A stretch of 64,000 nucleotides of DNA from Microbacterium sp. (GTDB taxonomy: Bacteria > Actinomycetota > Actinomycetes > Actinomycetales > Microbacteriaceae), in NCBI GenBank assembly GCA_019510305.1, contig JAEKKN010000017.1, positions 186,001-250,000 on the forward strand. Reading direction: 5' to 3'. Shown here piece after piece: positions 1 through 8,495 of the stretch. The position numbers and the translations under genes were made by a program. The stretch's first letter is position 1. The number at the start of each line of letters is the position of its first letter. Below the pieces are notes generated by a model, which was given only the letters and a program-made list of their open reading frames with translations, ran no database searches and had not been told where the DNA came from.

Positions 1-170
1 TAGTAGATCGCCTCGACCGGACACACCGGCTCGCACGCCCCGCAGTCCACGCACTCATCCGGATGGATGTACAACGAACGTTCGCCCTCATAGATGCAGT
101 CCACGGGGCACTCGTCGATGCAGGCACGATCCTTCACATCGACACACGGAAGCGCGATGACGTAGGTCAT
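1..170 (-). CDS. fdxA: 7Fe ferredoxin, C-terminus beyond window
   Basis: Small electron-carrier ferredoxin of the cytoplasm. It reads [12 protein letters not shown] at its start, then the cysteine pattern [22 protein letters not shown] followed by [12 protein letters not shown], which is the [3Fe-4S][4Fe-4S] arrangement of actinobacterial FdxA. Only 56 codons are inside the window, so the C-terminal half is missing because of the window edge, not because of truncation. Its ATG overlaps the stop codon of the ferredoxin-NADP reductase upstream (ATGA), so the two are co-transcribed and probably a redox pair. By position it is the likely electron donor to the sulfite reductase at the head of the block; that partnership is inferred. 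Confidence 0.93.
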   Translation of the reverse strand, partial: MTYVIALPCVDVKDRACIDECPVDCIYEGERSLYIHPDECVDCGACEPVCPVEAIY

Positions 171-1624
171 CGGACGAAGACCCCGTCGCGGGAGACCGCG
201 ACCTGCTCTTCCCGGGGGACGACCTTGACGCGCTCGCGCGCGTGCCGGTGGCTCTCGCCGAGAGCACGCTCGTGGGCGTCGAGCGCGAGCCAGCCGTCCC
301 ACGTCGTGTACTCGGTGCCGCTCGCGTCGAGCATGTCGAGGACGTCTTCCTCCGAGGTCGGCGCGGTGAGGAGTCCGGCCTCGGCATCGGCCACGAGGTT
401 CGTGATCGTCTCGAGGGCGTCGGACTTGGTGTGCCCGATCAGACCGACCGGGCCGCGCTTGATCCAGCCCGTCGCGTACAGTCCGGACTCGGCGTCCACA
501 CGCCCGCCCGCGTTCGGGACCACGCCGCGGGCCTCGTCGAACGGTGCGTCCACGACGCGGGTGCCGTAGTAGCCCACGGCCCGGTAGACGGCCTGCACGT
601 CGTAGTCGCGGAACTCGCCGGTGCGCACGAGGGCGCCCCCGGCATCCGTCTCGCTCTTGACGAACGCCGTGCGCTCGAAGCGGATGCCCTCGACCTTGCC
701 GTCGCCCGTGATCTCGACGGGGGCGTGCCAGAAGTGCAGGTGCAGGCGGCGGGATGCACCCTTCGACGGGCTCAGGGACCCAGTCTTCTGGCGGTCGCGC
801 CAGCTGTTCAGGGTGCGCAGCATGACCTTGAGCTGGTTGTTGGTGGCGGATGCCGGGTCGACTCCGTCGAAGTCCTCGTCGTGCAGCACGATGTCGACAT
901 CGTTCACCTCGCCGAGTTCGCGGAGCTCGATCGGCGTGAACTTGATGTCGGCGGGCCCGCGGCGACCGAACACGTGCACGTCGGTGACGGCGGAGGACTC
1001 CAGCCCCTCGAGCACGTTGTCGGGGATCTCGGTGGTGCGCAGGTCGACGGGATGCTTCGCGAGCACCCGGGCGACGTCGAGGGCGACGTTGCCGTTGCCG
1101 ATCACGGCGACAGACGAGGCCTCGAGGGGCCAGGTGCGAGCGACGTCGGGGTGGCCGTCGAACCACGCCACGAAGTCGGCGGCGCCGTAAGACCCGGGCA
1201 GGTCGACACCGGGGATGTCGAGAGCCGCGTCGCGGATCGCGCCGGTGGCGAGGATCACGGCGTGGTAGCGCTCGCGCAGCTCGTCGAGGGAGACGTCGCG
1301 GCCCACCTCGACATTGCCGATGAAGCGGATCGTGCGTCGACTCGCGGTCTGGGGCGCTGAGCCTGTCGAAGCGTCACCATCTGCGGTCACGGGGAACGCG
1401 TCGAGCATCTCGTGCAGAGAGTTCACGATGCCCTTGATGCGGGGGTGGTCGGGCGCGACGCCGTAGCGGATGAGGCCGTAAGGCGCGGGGAGCGACTCGA
1501 ACAGGTCGATCTCGACGCGACCGCCGCGCTCCTTGACGGCGTTGGCGAGCAGATTGCCCGCGTAGATGCCGGCGGGCCCGGCGCCGACGATCGCGACGCG
1601 CAGGGACAGAGAGGTCGTTGACAT
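167..1624 (-). CDS. fprA: Ferredoxin--NADP+ reductase, adrenodoxin-reductase type
   Basis: Flavoenzyme of 485 aa that moves electrons from NADPH to ferredoxin. The FAD-binding motif [10 protein letters not shown] is close to the N-terminus, a second nucleotide motif [17 protein letters not shown] follows near residue 155, and the family signature [20 protein letters not shown] is near the C-terminus. I chose the ATG at 1622-1624 ([14 protein letters not shown]), because a longer frame upstream only adds low-complexity residues that overlap cobA. Two copies of the family A repeat lie inside the gene, giving the insertions TGSAPQ and [10 protein letters not shown], which may explain why it is somewhat longer than usual FprA. 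Stop overlaps the ferredoxin start. Function is secure; the physiological partner is inferred. Confidence 0.95.
   Translation of the reverse strand: MSTTSLSLRVAIVGAGPAGIYAGNLLANAVKERGGRVEIDLFESLPAPYGLIRYGVAPDHPRIKGIVNSLHEMLDAFPVTADGDASTGSAPQTASRRTIRFIGNVEVGRDVSLDELRERYHAVILATGAIRDAALDIPGVDLPGSYGAADFVAWFDGHPDVARTWPLEASSVAVIGNGNVALDVARVLAKHPVDLRTTEIPDNVLEGLESSAVTDVHVFGRRGPADIKFTPIELRELGEVNDVDIVLHDEDFDGVDPASATNNQLKVMLRTLNSWRDRQKTGSLSPSKGASRRLHLHFWHAPVEITGDGKVEGIRFERTAFVKSETDAGGALVRTGEFRDYDVQAVYRAVGYYGTRVVDAPFDEARGVVPNAGGRVDAESGLYATGWIKRGPVGLIGHTKSDALETITNLVADAEAGLLTAPTSEEDVLDMLDASGTEYTTWDGWLALDAHERALGESHRHARERVKVVPREEQVAVSRDGVFVR
759..781. repeat. Family A dispersed repeat, in fprA (1)
   Basis: CCCTTCGACGGGCTCAGGGA-type element inside fprA, read in frame as SLSPSKG on the coding strand. 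Same element as at 3994 and 4294. Confidence 0.8.
1354..1373. repeat. Family A dispersed repeat, in fprA (2, partial)
   Basis: GCGCTGAGCCTGTCGAAGCG, a shorter copy in the opposite orientation, read in frame as STGSAP. Confidence 0.7.
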
Positions 1625-1643
1625 GGCCTGGTCTTTCGGTGAT

Positions 1644-2564
1644 TCAGCGGGAGGTGAGGGAGGTCTCGACGACCTGGACGAGTCCGGTGTCGACGGCGAG
1701 GCCCGCGGTGAGGGCATCGGTCCAGCGAGGTTTGGGCGCGGCATCCGCAGCCGAGGGGTGACGATCTGCGGAGCCGGCGACGATGGACGGGGGATTCACG
1801 GAAGATGCTCCGTGAATCGTCACCGCATCCGTGGATCGTCCGGCTGCGTGCGGGCTCAACCGCACGACGTCGCCGATGACGATGACCGCGGGGGAGCGCA
1901 CCTGTCGGGCGGCAGCGATCCCGGTGATCGTTCCGAGCGTGCCGATCGTCACGCGCTGGGTCGCACCGTAGCCGTCTTCGATGATCGCGACTGGGCAGTC
2001 GGCGCCTCGGGCCCCGGCTGCGAGCACGTGAGCCGAGTGCCCGAGCGTGTTGACGCCCATCAGCAGGACGACCGTGTGGTCGCCTCCGCCGGGCACCCGA
2101 TCGATCTGGTCGTGGCCGCTGAGGACCGTGAACGACGTGGCGACACCGCGATGGGTGAGCGGGATGCCGGCGACGGCAGGCACCGAGATAGCGCTCGTGA
2201 CGCCGGGGACGACGTCGACCGGGATGCCGCGCTGTTCGCAGAACAGCTGCTCTTCGCGGCCGCGGCCGAACACGAACGGGTCGCCGCCCTTGAGTCGCAC
2301 GACGTTCCTGCCCGCGGCGGCGAGTTCGACGAGCAACTCGTTGATGCCGTCCTGGGGCACGGGATGGTGCCCCGGCAGCTTGCCGACATCGATGACTTCG
2401 GCTGACAGCACGACGCCTTCGGCCGCGAGCTGTTCGAGCACCGCGCGGGCGCCGAGCCGGTCGGCGACGATCACGTCGGCGTTCTGCAGGGCCTTCAGAC
2501 CTCGCACGGTCAGGAGCCCGGCGTCGCCTGGTCCCGCACCGACGAGCGTGACGTGTCCGGTCAT
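1644..2564 (-). CDS. cobA: Uroporphyrinogen-III C-methyltransferase (SUMT)
   Basis: S-adenosylmethionine-dependent enzyme that methylates uroporphyrinogen III twice to precorrin-2, the branch point to siroheme and cobalamin. The 306 aa protein has the tetrapyrrole methyltransferase motifs VGAGPGDAGLLT near the start and VVRLKGGDPFVFGRG around residue 90. A poorly conserved tail of about 55 residues follows the methyltransferase core; no CysG-type dehydrogenase/ferrochelatase domain is fused. Its start overlaps the permease stop by 4 bp. In this operon the obvious need for precorrin-2 is siroheme for the sulfite reductase. No precorrin-2 dehydrogenase was seen in the window. Confidence 0.93.
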   Translation of the reverse strand: MTGHVTLVGAGPGDAGLLTVRGLKALQNADVIVADRLGARAVLEQLAAEGVVLSAEVIDVGKLPGHHPVPQDGINELLVELAAAGRNVVRLKGGDPFVFGRGREEQLFCEQRGIPVDVVPGVTSAISVPAVAGIPLTHRGVATSFTVLSGHDQIDRVPGGGDHTVVLLMGVNTLGHSAHVLAAGARGADCPVAIIEDGYGATQRVTIGTLGTITGIAAARQVRSPAVIVIGDVVRLSPHAAGRSTDAVTIHGASSVNPPSIVAGSADRHPSAADAAPKPRWTDALTAGLAVDTGLVQVVETSLTSR

Positions 2565-3466
2565 CGCCCGCCTCCCAGCAGCAGCCCGCGGTTGCGCAGC
2601 ATCCGCCGCTCGAGCGGGCCGAACAGGGCCAGCTCGATCACGATGCCGATCGCGAGGATGAGCAGGATCGTGGCCAGGACTCCTGCGAGGTCGGCGAGTT
2701 CACGGGACTGGTTCAGCATCGTTCCGAGGCCGAAGCCGATCGTTCCACCGCTGGTGATGATCTCGGCCGCCATCAGGGAGCGCCACGAGAACGCCCAGCC
2801 CTGCTTTAGGCCCGCGAAGTAGCCGGGGAGCGCCGCGGGCAACGTGACGGAGGTGGCGAGCTGCCAGCGGCTCGCGCCGAGCACGATGCCCACGCGGCGC
2901 AGCTGCGGCGGCACCTGGTCGATGCCCGAGAGCAGCCCGTTCACGATCGATGGGATCGCGCCCATCAGGATCACGAAGTACGCGGTTGCGTCGCTGAGCG
3001 CGAACCAGATGATCGCGGCCGGCACCCACGCCACGGAGGGCAGCACGGTGAGGCCTGAGATGAGCGGACCCGCGGCGCGGCGCAGCAGCTTCCACTCGGC
3101 GAGCAGCATCCCGAGCGCGGTGCCGACCACGATGGCGATCAGGAAGCCGATGACACCGCGCTCGAGGCTCGTCGCGACCGCCTCCTGCAGGCGCCCCGAC
3201 ATCCAGGCCTCGTCGAGAGCGCCGACGACGGCGGCCGGGCTCGGCGCCTTGTCGGGGCGCGGGTTCGCGATCACGACATACAGCTGCCACACGCCCAGCA
3301 GCACGAACAGCAGCACGATCGGCGGTAGGGCCTTGCTCAGGAACTCGCGCCATCGCGGAGTGCGCTGCACGTCGTCGGACTGCAGGCGGTCGAGACCGGC
3401 CGAGAGCGTCGCCAGATCTCCGTAGGCGTCGCCGTCGGCGGAGATCTTCGTGGAGTCAAGAGGCAT
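2561..3466 (-). CDS. ssuC: Sulfonate/taurine/nitrate-type ABC transporter permease
   Basis: Inner-membrane permease of the NitT/TauT family, 301 aa. A hydrophilic N-terminus of about 45 residues precedes the first membrane span (PPIVLLFVLLGVWQLYVVI). The cytoplasmic loop that contacts the ATPase is the GASRWQLATSVTLPAALPGYFAG segment, matching the EAA-loop region of SsuC/TauC. The ATG at 3464-3466 lies inside the 3' end of the ATPase gene (11-bp overlap), so translation is probably coupled. The family takes up aliphatic sulfonates, taurine, nitrate or related anions. Placement between cysN and cobA favours a sulfur compound such as a sulfonate or sulfate, but the substrate cannot be read from sequence. 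Confidence 0.88.
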   Translation of the reverse strand: MPLDSTKISADGDAYGDLATLSAGLDRLQSDDVQRTPRWREFLSKALPPIVLLFVLLGVWQLYVVIANPRPDKAPSPAAVVGALDEAWMSGRLQEAVATSLERGVIGFLIAIVVGTALGMLLAEWKLLRRAAGPLISGLTVLPSVAWVPAAIIWFALSDATAYFVILMGAIPSIVNGLLSGIDQVPPQLRRVGIVLGASRWQLATSVTLPAALPGYFAGLKQGWAFSWRSLMAAEIITSGGTIGFGLGTMLNQSRELADLAGVLATILLILAIGIVIELALFGPLERRMLRNRGLLLGGGR

Positions 3467-4355
3467 TGCGGGCGATCTCCTTCCGCAGCTCGGCGGTGAT
3501 CTCGGTGGCGAGGGCCGCGACCTCGGGCGACTCGATGCGTCGGCCGAGGGTGTTCGCGATGCGCCACTCGCCCGCGACGCGTCCGGGGCGGCTGGAGAGC
3601 AGGATCACGCGCTGGCCGAGGCGAGCGGCCTCACGCACGTTGTGGGTGACGAACACGATCGTGCGGCCGGTGGCGCGCCACACGCGCTCGAGCTCCTCGT
3701 GCAGCAGATCGCGGGTGATCGCGTCGAGAGCGGCGAACGGCTCGTCCATCAGCAGCACGTCGCGGTCCTGAGCGAGGGCACGGGCCAGGGCCACGCGCTG
3801 ACGCATGCCGCCGGAGAGCTCGTGCGGACGCTTGTCGCCGGCTTCCGCGAGGTTCACGGTCGCCAGCAGACGGAGGGCCTCCTCGCGCCGCTCCGCACGA
3901 GGGACACCGCGCAGTCGCAGTGCGAGCTCGACGTTCTGCCGCGCGGTGAGCCACGGCATCAGCGCGGACTCCTGGAACATCACCGAGGCGCCGCCCTTCG
4001 ACGGGCTCAGGGACCCAGCCGAGAGGTGAATGCTGCCGGAGGTGGTGCGCTCGAGCCCTGCGATGAGGTTCAGCAGCGTCGACTTTCCGCAGCCCGAGGC
4101 GCCGAGCAGGCACACGAACTCGCCCGGGGCGATGTCGAGGGAGACATCCTCCAGGACGATCGGGCCCGAACCGTAGCGCTTCGTGACGTGCGAGATGCGC
4201 ACCGCGGGGTCGACGGCGGGCGCGGGCGCCGCGAGCGGCGTGACGCCGTCGAAGCTCGGCGTCAGCCGCGCCACGGATGCGGCACCGGGACCTGGGTCCC
4301 TGCCCTTCGACAGGCTCAGGGACCCAGCATCCGATGACCCCGCGGGCGCACTCAT
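3456..4355 (-). CDS. ssuB: Sulfonate/taurine/nitrate-type ABC transporter ATPase
   Basis: Energising subunit of the same importer, 299 aa. Walker A is GASGCGKST, the signature is LSGGMRQRVALARALAQ, and Walker B is VLLMDEPFAALD, with the switch histidine in FVTHNVREA. About 55 residues of low-complexity sequence come before the ABC domain. Two family A repeats lie in frame: one makes SLSLSKGRDPG in the N-terminal tail, the other makes [11 protein letters not shown] between Walker A and the Q-loop (VMFQES), an unusual place for an insertion because it falls in the antiparallel beta region of the domain. Start and stop overlap both neighbours. Confidence 0.92.
   Translation of the reverse strand: MSAPAGSSDAGSLSLSKGRDPGPGAASVARLTPSFDGVTPLAAPAPAVDPAVRISHVTKRYGSGPIVLEDVSLDIAPGEFVCLLGASGCGKSTLLNLIAGLERTTSGSIHLSAGSLSPSKGGASVMFQESALMPWLTARQNVELALRLRGVPRAERREEALRLLATVNLAEAGDKRPHELSGGMRQRVALARALAQDRDVLLMDEPFAALDAITRDLLHEELERVWRATGRTIVFVTHNVREAARLGQRVILLSSRPGRVAGEWRIANTLGRRIESPEVAALATEITAELRKEIARNAS
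3994..4017. repeat. Family A dispersed repeat, in ssuB (1)
   Basis: Copy with core CTTCGACGGGCTCAGGGACC inside the ABC domain, read in frame as GSLSPSKG. Confidence 0.8.
4294..4325. repeat. Family A dispersed repeat, in ssuB (2, longest)
   Basis: Longest copy, with GGGTCCC at one end and GGGACCC at the other, so the whole element is an inverted repeat around CTTCGACAGG. Read in frame as SLSLSKGRDPG in the N-terminal tail. Confidence 0.8.
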
Positions 4356-5428
4356 CAGTCCTCCCCGAGCCCTGCGGCCGAGACGGTGTCCTTGCCGGCA
4401 TCCTTCAGGAGCTTGTTCAGCGCGGTCAGATCGAAGAGCCCGTCGATCGAGCCCTCCTTCTGCGTGCCCGCGGCGAGGCCGTTCTCCACGAGGGTCTCGA
4501 ACGTCGAGGCCACCGGGTCGACAGTGAACGTGACGTTCTCGAGCGCCCGCGTCAGAACCTCGTCGGAGAGCTTCTTACCCGTCGCCTCCTCGAGCGCGTC
4601 GTTGATCACGGCCGGCGCCTCGTCGGCGTGCTCGTCGAGCCACTCGACAGACGCGATGTGGCCCTCGAGCAGTTCGTCGACCACCTCGGGGTGCTCCTTC
4701 GCGAAGTCCTTGCGCACCAGCAGCACCGTGGTCGGGAAGTTCCCGTCGGGCCACAGATCGGCCTCGTTCACGAGCACGTGCGCACCCGCCTCGACGACCA
4801 GACGCGACACCCACGGCTCGGGGAGCCACGCGCCGTCGACGCCGCCGTCCTGGAACAGCGTCAGCGTCTGCGCGTTCTCGGTCGGGGTGATCGTGACGTC
4901 GCCCCCGCCCGAGGTCGAGGTCTCGAAGCCTTCGTCGGCGAGCCAGCTGCGCAGCGCCACGTCCTGCGTGTTGCCGAGCTGAGGGGTCGCGATGTTCTTG
5001 CCCTTGAGATCGTCGACGCTCTGGATGCTGTCGTTCACGACGAGCGCCGCGCCGCCGGAGGTCGCGCCGGCGATGATGTTCGCCGACTCGCCGCCCGACT
5101 GGATGAAGGTGTTGATCGCGGGATTCGGGCCGATGTAGGTCGCGTCGATCGCACCCGCGGAGAGCGCCTCGATCGCGGCCGGACCGGCGTTGAAGACCTC
5201 GGTCTTCAACGCGACGTCGCCCAGAGCATCCTGGAACAGCCCTTCGGAGAGACCGACCAGCGCGGGGGCGTGCGTGACGTTGGCGAAGTAGCCGAGGCGC
5301 ACCTCGGCGAGGTCGTCGCCCTTCGCGTCGCTCGAGCCCGGGTCAGCGGATGCCGAGGCGCAGCCCGCGAGCATCATCGCGGTGAGTCCCAGGACGGTGA
5401 GAGCGGTGGTGGTGCGGTTGATCTTCAC
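4355..5428 (-). CDS. ssuA: Sulfonate/taurine/nitrate-type substrate-binding lipoprotein
   Basis: Extracytoplasmic binding protein of the importer, 357 aa. The N-terminus is a lipoprotein signal peptide with the lipobox LAGC (MKINRTTTALTVLGL...MMLAGC). The mature part has the SsuA/TauA features VRLGYFANVTHAPALVG, then IGPNPAINTFIQSGG and a later DGAWLPEPWVSRL segment. The start is GTG at 5426-5428, supported by a GGAGG ribosome-binding site eight bases upstream. The stop overlaps the ATPase start by one base. It follows cysN with a 36-bp gap, so transporter and activation genes are one transcription unit. Ligand unknown; a sulfur oxyanion or sulfonate is the contextual guess. Confidence 0.9.
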   Translation of the reverse strand: MKINRTTTALTVLGLTAMMLAGCASASADPGSSDAKGDDLAEVRLGYFANVTHAPALVGLSEGLFQDALGDVALKTEVFNAGPAAIEALSAGAIDATYIGPNPAINTFIQSGGESANIIAGATSGGAALVVNDSIQSVDDLKGKNIATPQLGNTQDVALRSWLADEGFETSTSGGGDVTITPTENAQTLTLFQDGGVDGAWLPEPWVSRLVVEAGAHVLVNEADLWPDGNFPTTVLLVRKDFAKEHPEVVDELLEGHIASVEWLDEHADEAPAVINDALEEATGKKLSDEVLTRALENVTFTVDPVASTFETLVENGLAAGTQKEGSIDGLFDLTALNKLLKDAGKDTVSAAGLGED

Positions 5429-5464
5429 GGTTTCGCCTCCTTAGCGAGTGATGGGTGGTGCAGG

Positions 5465-6808
5465 TCAGTCCTCGACGGTCGCTGCGGCCAGCGTCGCGCC
5501 GTCGGCGGGGTGGATGAGCACGAGCGAGCCGCCTTCACGGCTCTGCGCGTACGGCTCGAGCGGCAGGTCCGCGGCGAAGCGCAGGCGCACGCGCCCGATC
5601 TCATTCACGGCGAGCGACTCGGCGTCGTGATGGGCGAGCGTCTCGAGGTCGCGTCGGTCGATCACCTCGGCGATCAGCGCCTGCACGGTCGCGGTGCCGT
5701 GCTTGACGAGGACCTTGCTCCCGGCGGTGGTCGCACGCGGGTCGAGCTGGAACAGCTCGACGACGGCCTCCCGGCGGCCGGCAGGGATGGTGCCGGATGC
5801 GGCGATCACGGCGCCGCGGGCGGCGTCGATCTCGTCCGCGAGGGTGAGGGTCACGGACTGCGCGGCCGTGGCGGCATCCGCCTCTTGCCCCGCGATGTGG
5901 ATGCCGGTGACCGTGGTGGAGTGTTCGCCGGGGAACACGTCGACGGAGTCGCCGACGCTCACGGTGCCCGCGGCGATCCGCCCGGCGAATCCGCGGAAGT
6001 CGCGATAGCGCTCGGGGTCAGCGATCTCGGGCGACAGGCCGCCCTGCGGGCGCAGCACGAGCTGCACGGGCAGGCGGAAGGGGGCGGCGGTGTCTTCGAT
6101 CTCGACCGCGGTGGGCAGCGACTCGAGCAGATCGATCAGGGTCGGGCCCTGATACCAGGGCGTGCGCTCGGAGCGGTCGACGATGTTGTCACCCTCGAGA
6201 GCCGAGACGGGCAGCACGTGGATGCCGGGCAGACCCAGCTGCTCGGCGACGCGTGCCGCTTCGAGCTCGATCTCGACGAAGCGGTTCTCGTCGAAGCCGA
6301 CCAGATCGATCTTGTTGACCGCGATGACGACGTGGGCCACGCGCAGCAGCGAGACGACGGCGAGGTGGCGGCGGGTCTGCTCGATGATGCCCTTGCGTGC
6401 ATCGACGAGCACGATCACGGCGTCGGCAGTGGCGGAGCCGGTGACCATGTTGCGCGTGTACTGCACGTGTCCGGGGCAGTCGGCGAGGATGAAGCTGCGC
6501 CGGTCGGTCGCGAAGTAGCGATACGCCACGTCGATCGTGATGCCCTGCTCGCGCTCGGCGCGCAGGCCGTCTGTGAGCAGGGCGAAGTCGAACTCGCCGT
6601 GCGCGAAGCCGCGCTGGCGGCTGGTCGCGGCGACCTGCTCGAGCTGGTCGGCGAGGATCGCCTTCGCGTCGTGCAGCAGTCGGCCGACGAGCGTCGACTT
6701 GCCGTCGTCGACGGAGCCGGCGGTCGCGAACCGGAACAGGGTCCTGGCGCGCTCGCTGGCGGTTGAGCGCGCGGAGCGAGACGAAACGTCTGCAGCGAGG
6801 TTACTCAT
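5465..6808 (-). CDS. cysN: Sulfate adenylyltransferase subunit 1 (GTPase)
   Basis: Regulatory GTPase subunit of ATP sulfurylase, which makes adenosine 5'-phosphosulfate (APS) from ATP and sulfate. The 447 aa protein has the G1 motif AGSVDDGKST, G3 DCPGHVQYTRNM and G4 NKIDLV, then the two beta-barrel domains. No APS kinase domain is fused, unlike CysNC. The N-terminal tail (residues 9-18, SSRSARSTAS) is encoded by a family B repeat and looks like an addition to the normal start. The ATG shares one base with the cysD stop. Acts with CysD as a heterodimer in the cytoplasm. Confidence 0.95.
   Translation of the reverse strand: MSNLAADVSSRSARSTASERARTLFRFATAGSVDDGKSTLVGRLLHDAKAILADQLEQVAATSRQRGFAHGEFDFALLTDGLRAEREQGITIDVAYRYFATDRRSFILADCPGHVQYTRNMVTGSATADAVIVLVDARKGIIEQTRRHLAVVSLLRVAHVVIAVNKIDLVGFDENRFVEIELEAARVAEQLGLPGIHVLPVSALEGDNIVDRSERTPWYQGPTLIDLLESLPTAVEIEDTAAPFRLPVQLVLRPQGGLSPEIADPERYRDFRGFAGRIAAGTVSVGDSVDVFPGEHSTTVTGIHIAGQEADAATAAQSVTLTLADEIDAARGAVIAASGTIPAGRREAVVELFQLDPRATTAGSKVLVKHGTATVQALIAEVIDRRDLETLAHHDAESLAVNEIGRVRLRFAADLPLEPYAQSREGGSLVLIHPADGATLAAATVED
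6761..6790. repeat. Family B dispersed repeat, in cysN
   Basis: Copy with core GCGGAGCGAGACGAAACG in the 5' end of cysN, read on the coding strand as SSRSARSTA. Confidence 0.8.
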
Positions 6809-7758
6809 CAGAAGTACCCGTCCTTCTTGCGATCCTCCATGGCGGCCTCGCTGATCCGGTCGTCGGCGCGCGTCGCGCCGCGTTCCGTGAGGGTGGAACG
6901 CTGCACCTCGGCGGCGACGGATGCCGTGTCCGCGGCATCCGACTCCACCGCACCCGTGCAGCTCATGTCGCCGACGGTGCGGTAGCGTACGGTGCGGCGG
7001 ACGACCTCTTCACCGGCGCGCGGCTGCGAGAACTCGCCGACTGCCCACCACATGCCGTCGCGGCGGAAGACCTCGCGCTGGTGCGCGTAGTACAGCGGCG
7101 GCAGGGCGATGTTCTCGCGGTCGATGTAGTTCCAGATGTCGGCCTCGGTCCAGTTCGAGATCGGGAAGGCTCGCACGTGCTGACCGGGCAGGTGCCGGCC
7201 GTTGTACAGGCTCCACAGCTCGGGGCGCTGGTTGCGCGGGTCCCACTGGCCGAACTCGTCGCGCAGCGAGATGATGCGCTCCTTCGCGCGGGCCTTGTCC
7301 TCGTCGCGGCGGGCCCCGCCGAACACGGCGTCGTGCTTTCCCGCGGCGATCGCGTCGAGCAGCGGCTGCGTCTGGAGAGGGTTGCGGGTGCCGTCGGGGC
7401 GCTCGGCGAGCCGGCCGTCGTCGATGTAGTCCTGCACCCGCGCGACCTCGAGGTCGATGCCCAGGCGGGCGACGGTCTCGTCGCGGAACGCGATGACCTC
7501 GGGGAAGTTGTGGCCGGTGTCGACGTGCAGCACCGGGAAAGGCACCTTGCCCGGTGCGAACGCCTTCGCGGCGAGGTGCAGCACCACGACCGAGTCCTTG
7601 CCGCCGGAGAACAGCAGCACGGGGCGCTCGAACTCGGCGACGACCTCGCGGATGATGTGGATGCCTTCCGCCTCGAGCTGGTCGAGGGCGGACAGACCCT
7701 GCGGGCGTTTCGTCTCGTCGCTGCGCTCCTCGCTCAACGACCGGGTGATGGTGCTCAT
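6808..7758 (-). CDS. cysD: Sulfate adenylyltransferase subunit 2
   Basis: Catalytic N-type ATP-pyrophosphatase subunit of ATP sulfurylase, 316 aa. The PP-loop LLFSGGKDSVVVLHLA is near residue 50, and RRDEDKARAKERI lies in the middle, both typical of CysD. I chose the ATG at 7756-7758 (MSTITRSL); longer frames run into cysH. The tail RSLSEERSDETKRPQG at residues 6-21 is encoded by a family B repeat, placed before the conserved region (LSALDQLEAEGIHI). Paired with cysN by overlapping stop and start. Confidence 0.95.
   Translation of the reverse strand: MSTITRSLSEERSDETKRPQGLSALDQLEAEGIHIIREVVAEFERPVLLFSGGKDSVVVLHLAAKAFAPGKVPFPVLHVDTGHNFPEVIAFRDETVARLGIDLEVARVQDYIDDGRLAERPDGTRNPLQTQPLLDAIAAGKHDAVFGGARRDEDKARAKERIISLRDEFGQWDPRNQRPELWSLYNGRHLPGQHVRAFPISNWTEADIWNYIDRENIALPPLYYAHQREVFRRDGMWWAVGEFSQPRAGEEVVRRTVRYRTVGDMSCTGAVESDAADTASVAAEVQRSTLTERGATRADDRISEAAMEDRKKDGYF
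7705..7742. repeat. Family B dispersed repeat, in cysD
   Basis: Opposite-orientation, slightly longer copy in the 5' end of cysD (coding strand ends GACGAGACGAAACGC), read as RSLSEERSDETKRP. Confidence 0.8.
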
Positions 7759-8495
7759 AGGTGGAGTCCGCATTCTGTCTTGGACAGGCCGGCCCAGCGG
7801 CCGGACCGGGGGTCCTCGCCGGGCGCGACCTGCTTCGTGCACGGCGCGCAGCCGATCGAGGGGTAGCCGTTCGCGATGAGCGGGTTCACCGGCACCTCGT
7901 GCACGGTGGCGTAGTCGATCAGGTCGTCGAAGGTCCACGCCGCGACCGGGTTCACCTTGACCAGGCCGTTGCGCTCGTCCCAGACGATCAGTTCGGTCTC
8001 GGCGCGGGTGGGCGCCTCTTCACGGCGGACGCCCGTGAACCACACCTCGTACTCGCCGAGCGCGCGCTGCAGCGGCTCGACCTTGCGGCGCGCGCAGCAC
8101 AGGCCGGGATCGCGCTCGAAGAGGTTCTTGCCGAACTCGGCATCCTGCTCGCGCACGGTCTGCTCGGGCTTCACATCGACGATGTTCACGTCGAGGCTCT
8201 CGGCCACCTCGTTGCGCGTGAACGTCGTCTCGGCGAAGTGGTAGCCGGTGTCGAGGAAGAGCACGTCGACTCCGGGGAGGTGCTCGGCGACGAGGTGCGG
8301 GAGCGCAGCATCCGCCATCGAACACGCGACCGCGGCCTGCGAGACGGCGAAGTTCTCGGCCACCCACGCGGCGACCTCGGCGGGACTCGCCTCGTCGGGC
8401 TGCCGGCTGCGCAGCTCGGCGTTGCCGCGTTCGGCGAGCGCCTGGAGCTCCTCGCGGGAGCGGCGGGCCGGACGGATGGTCACCGGAGTGCTCAT
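7755..8495 (-). CDS. cysH: APS reductase (thioredoxin-type, 4Fe-4S)
   Basis: Reduces activated sulfate to sulfite. The 246 aa protein carries the cysteine pairs LCCARRKVEPL and GCAPCT needed for a [4Fe-4S] cluster, and ends with the catalytic ECGLHL motif. Presence of all cluster cysteines indicates that APS, not PAPS, is the substrate, which agrees with the absence of any APS kinase in the operon. The ATG at 8493-8495 overlaps the sulfite reductase stop (ATGA). The stop overlaps the cysD start by 4 bp. Confidence 0.94.
   Translation of the reverse strand: MSTPVTIRPARRSREELQALAERGNAELRSRQPDEASPAEVAAWVAENFAVSQAAVACSMADAALPHLVAEHLPGVDVLFLDTGYHFAETTFTRNEVAESLDVNIVDVKPEQTVREQDAEFGKNLFERDPGLCCARRKVEPLQRALGEYEVWFTGVRREEAPTRAETELIVWDERNGLVKVNPVAAWTFDDLIDYATVHEVPVNPLIANGYPSIGCAPCTKQVAPGEDPRSGRWAGLSKTECGLHL

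Noticed and set aside
4277..6766. Long plus-strand open frame opposite ssuA and cysN
   Set aside because: Composition-driven; opposite two well-recognised genes.
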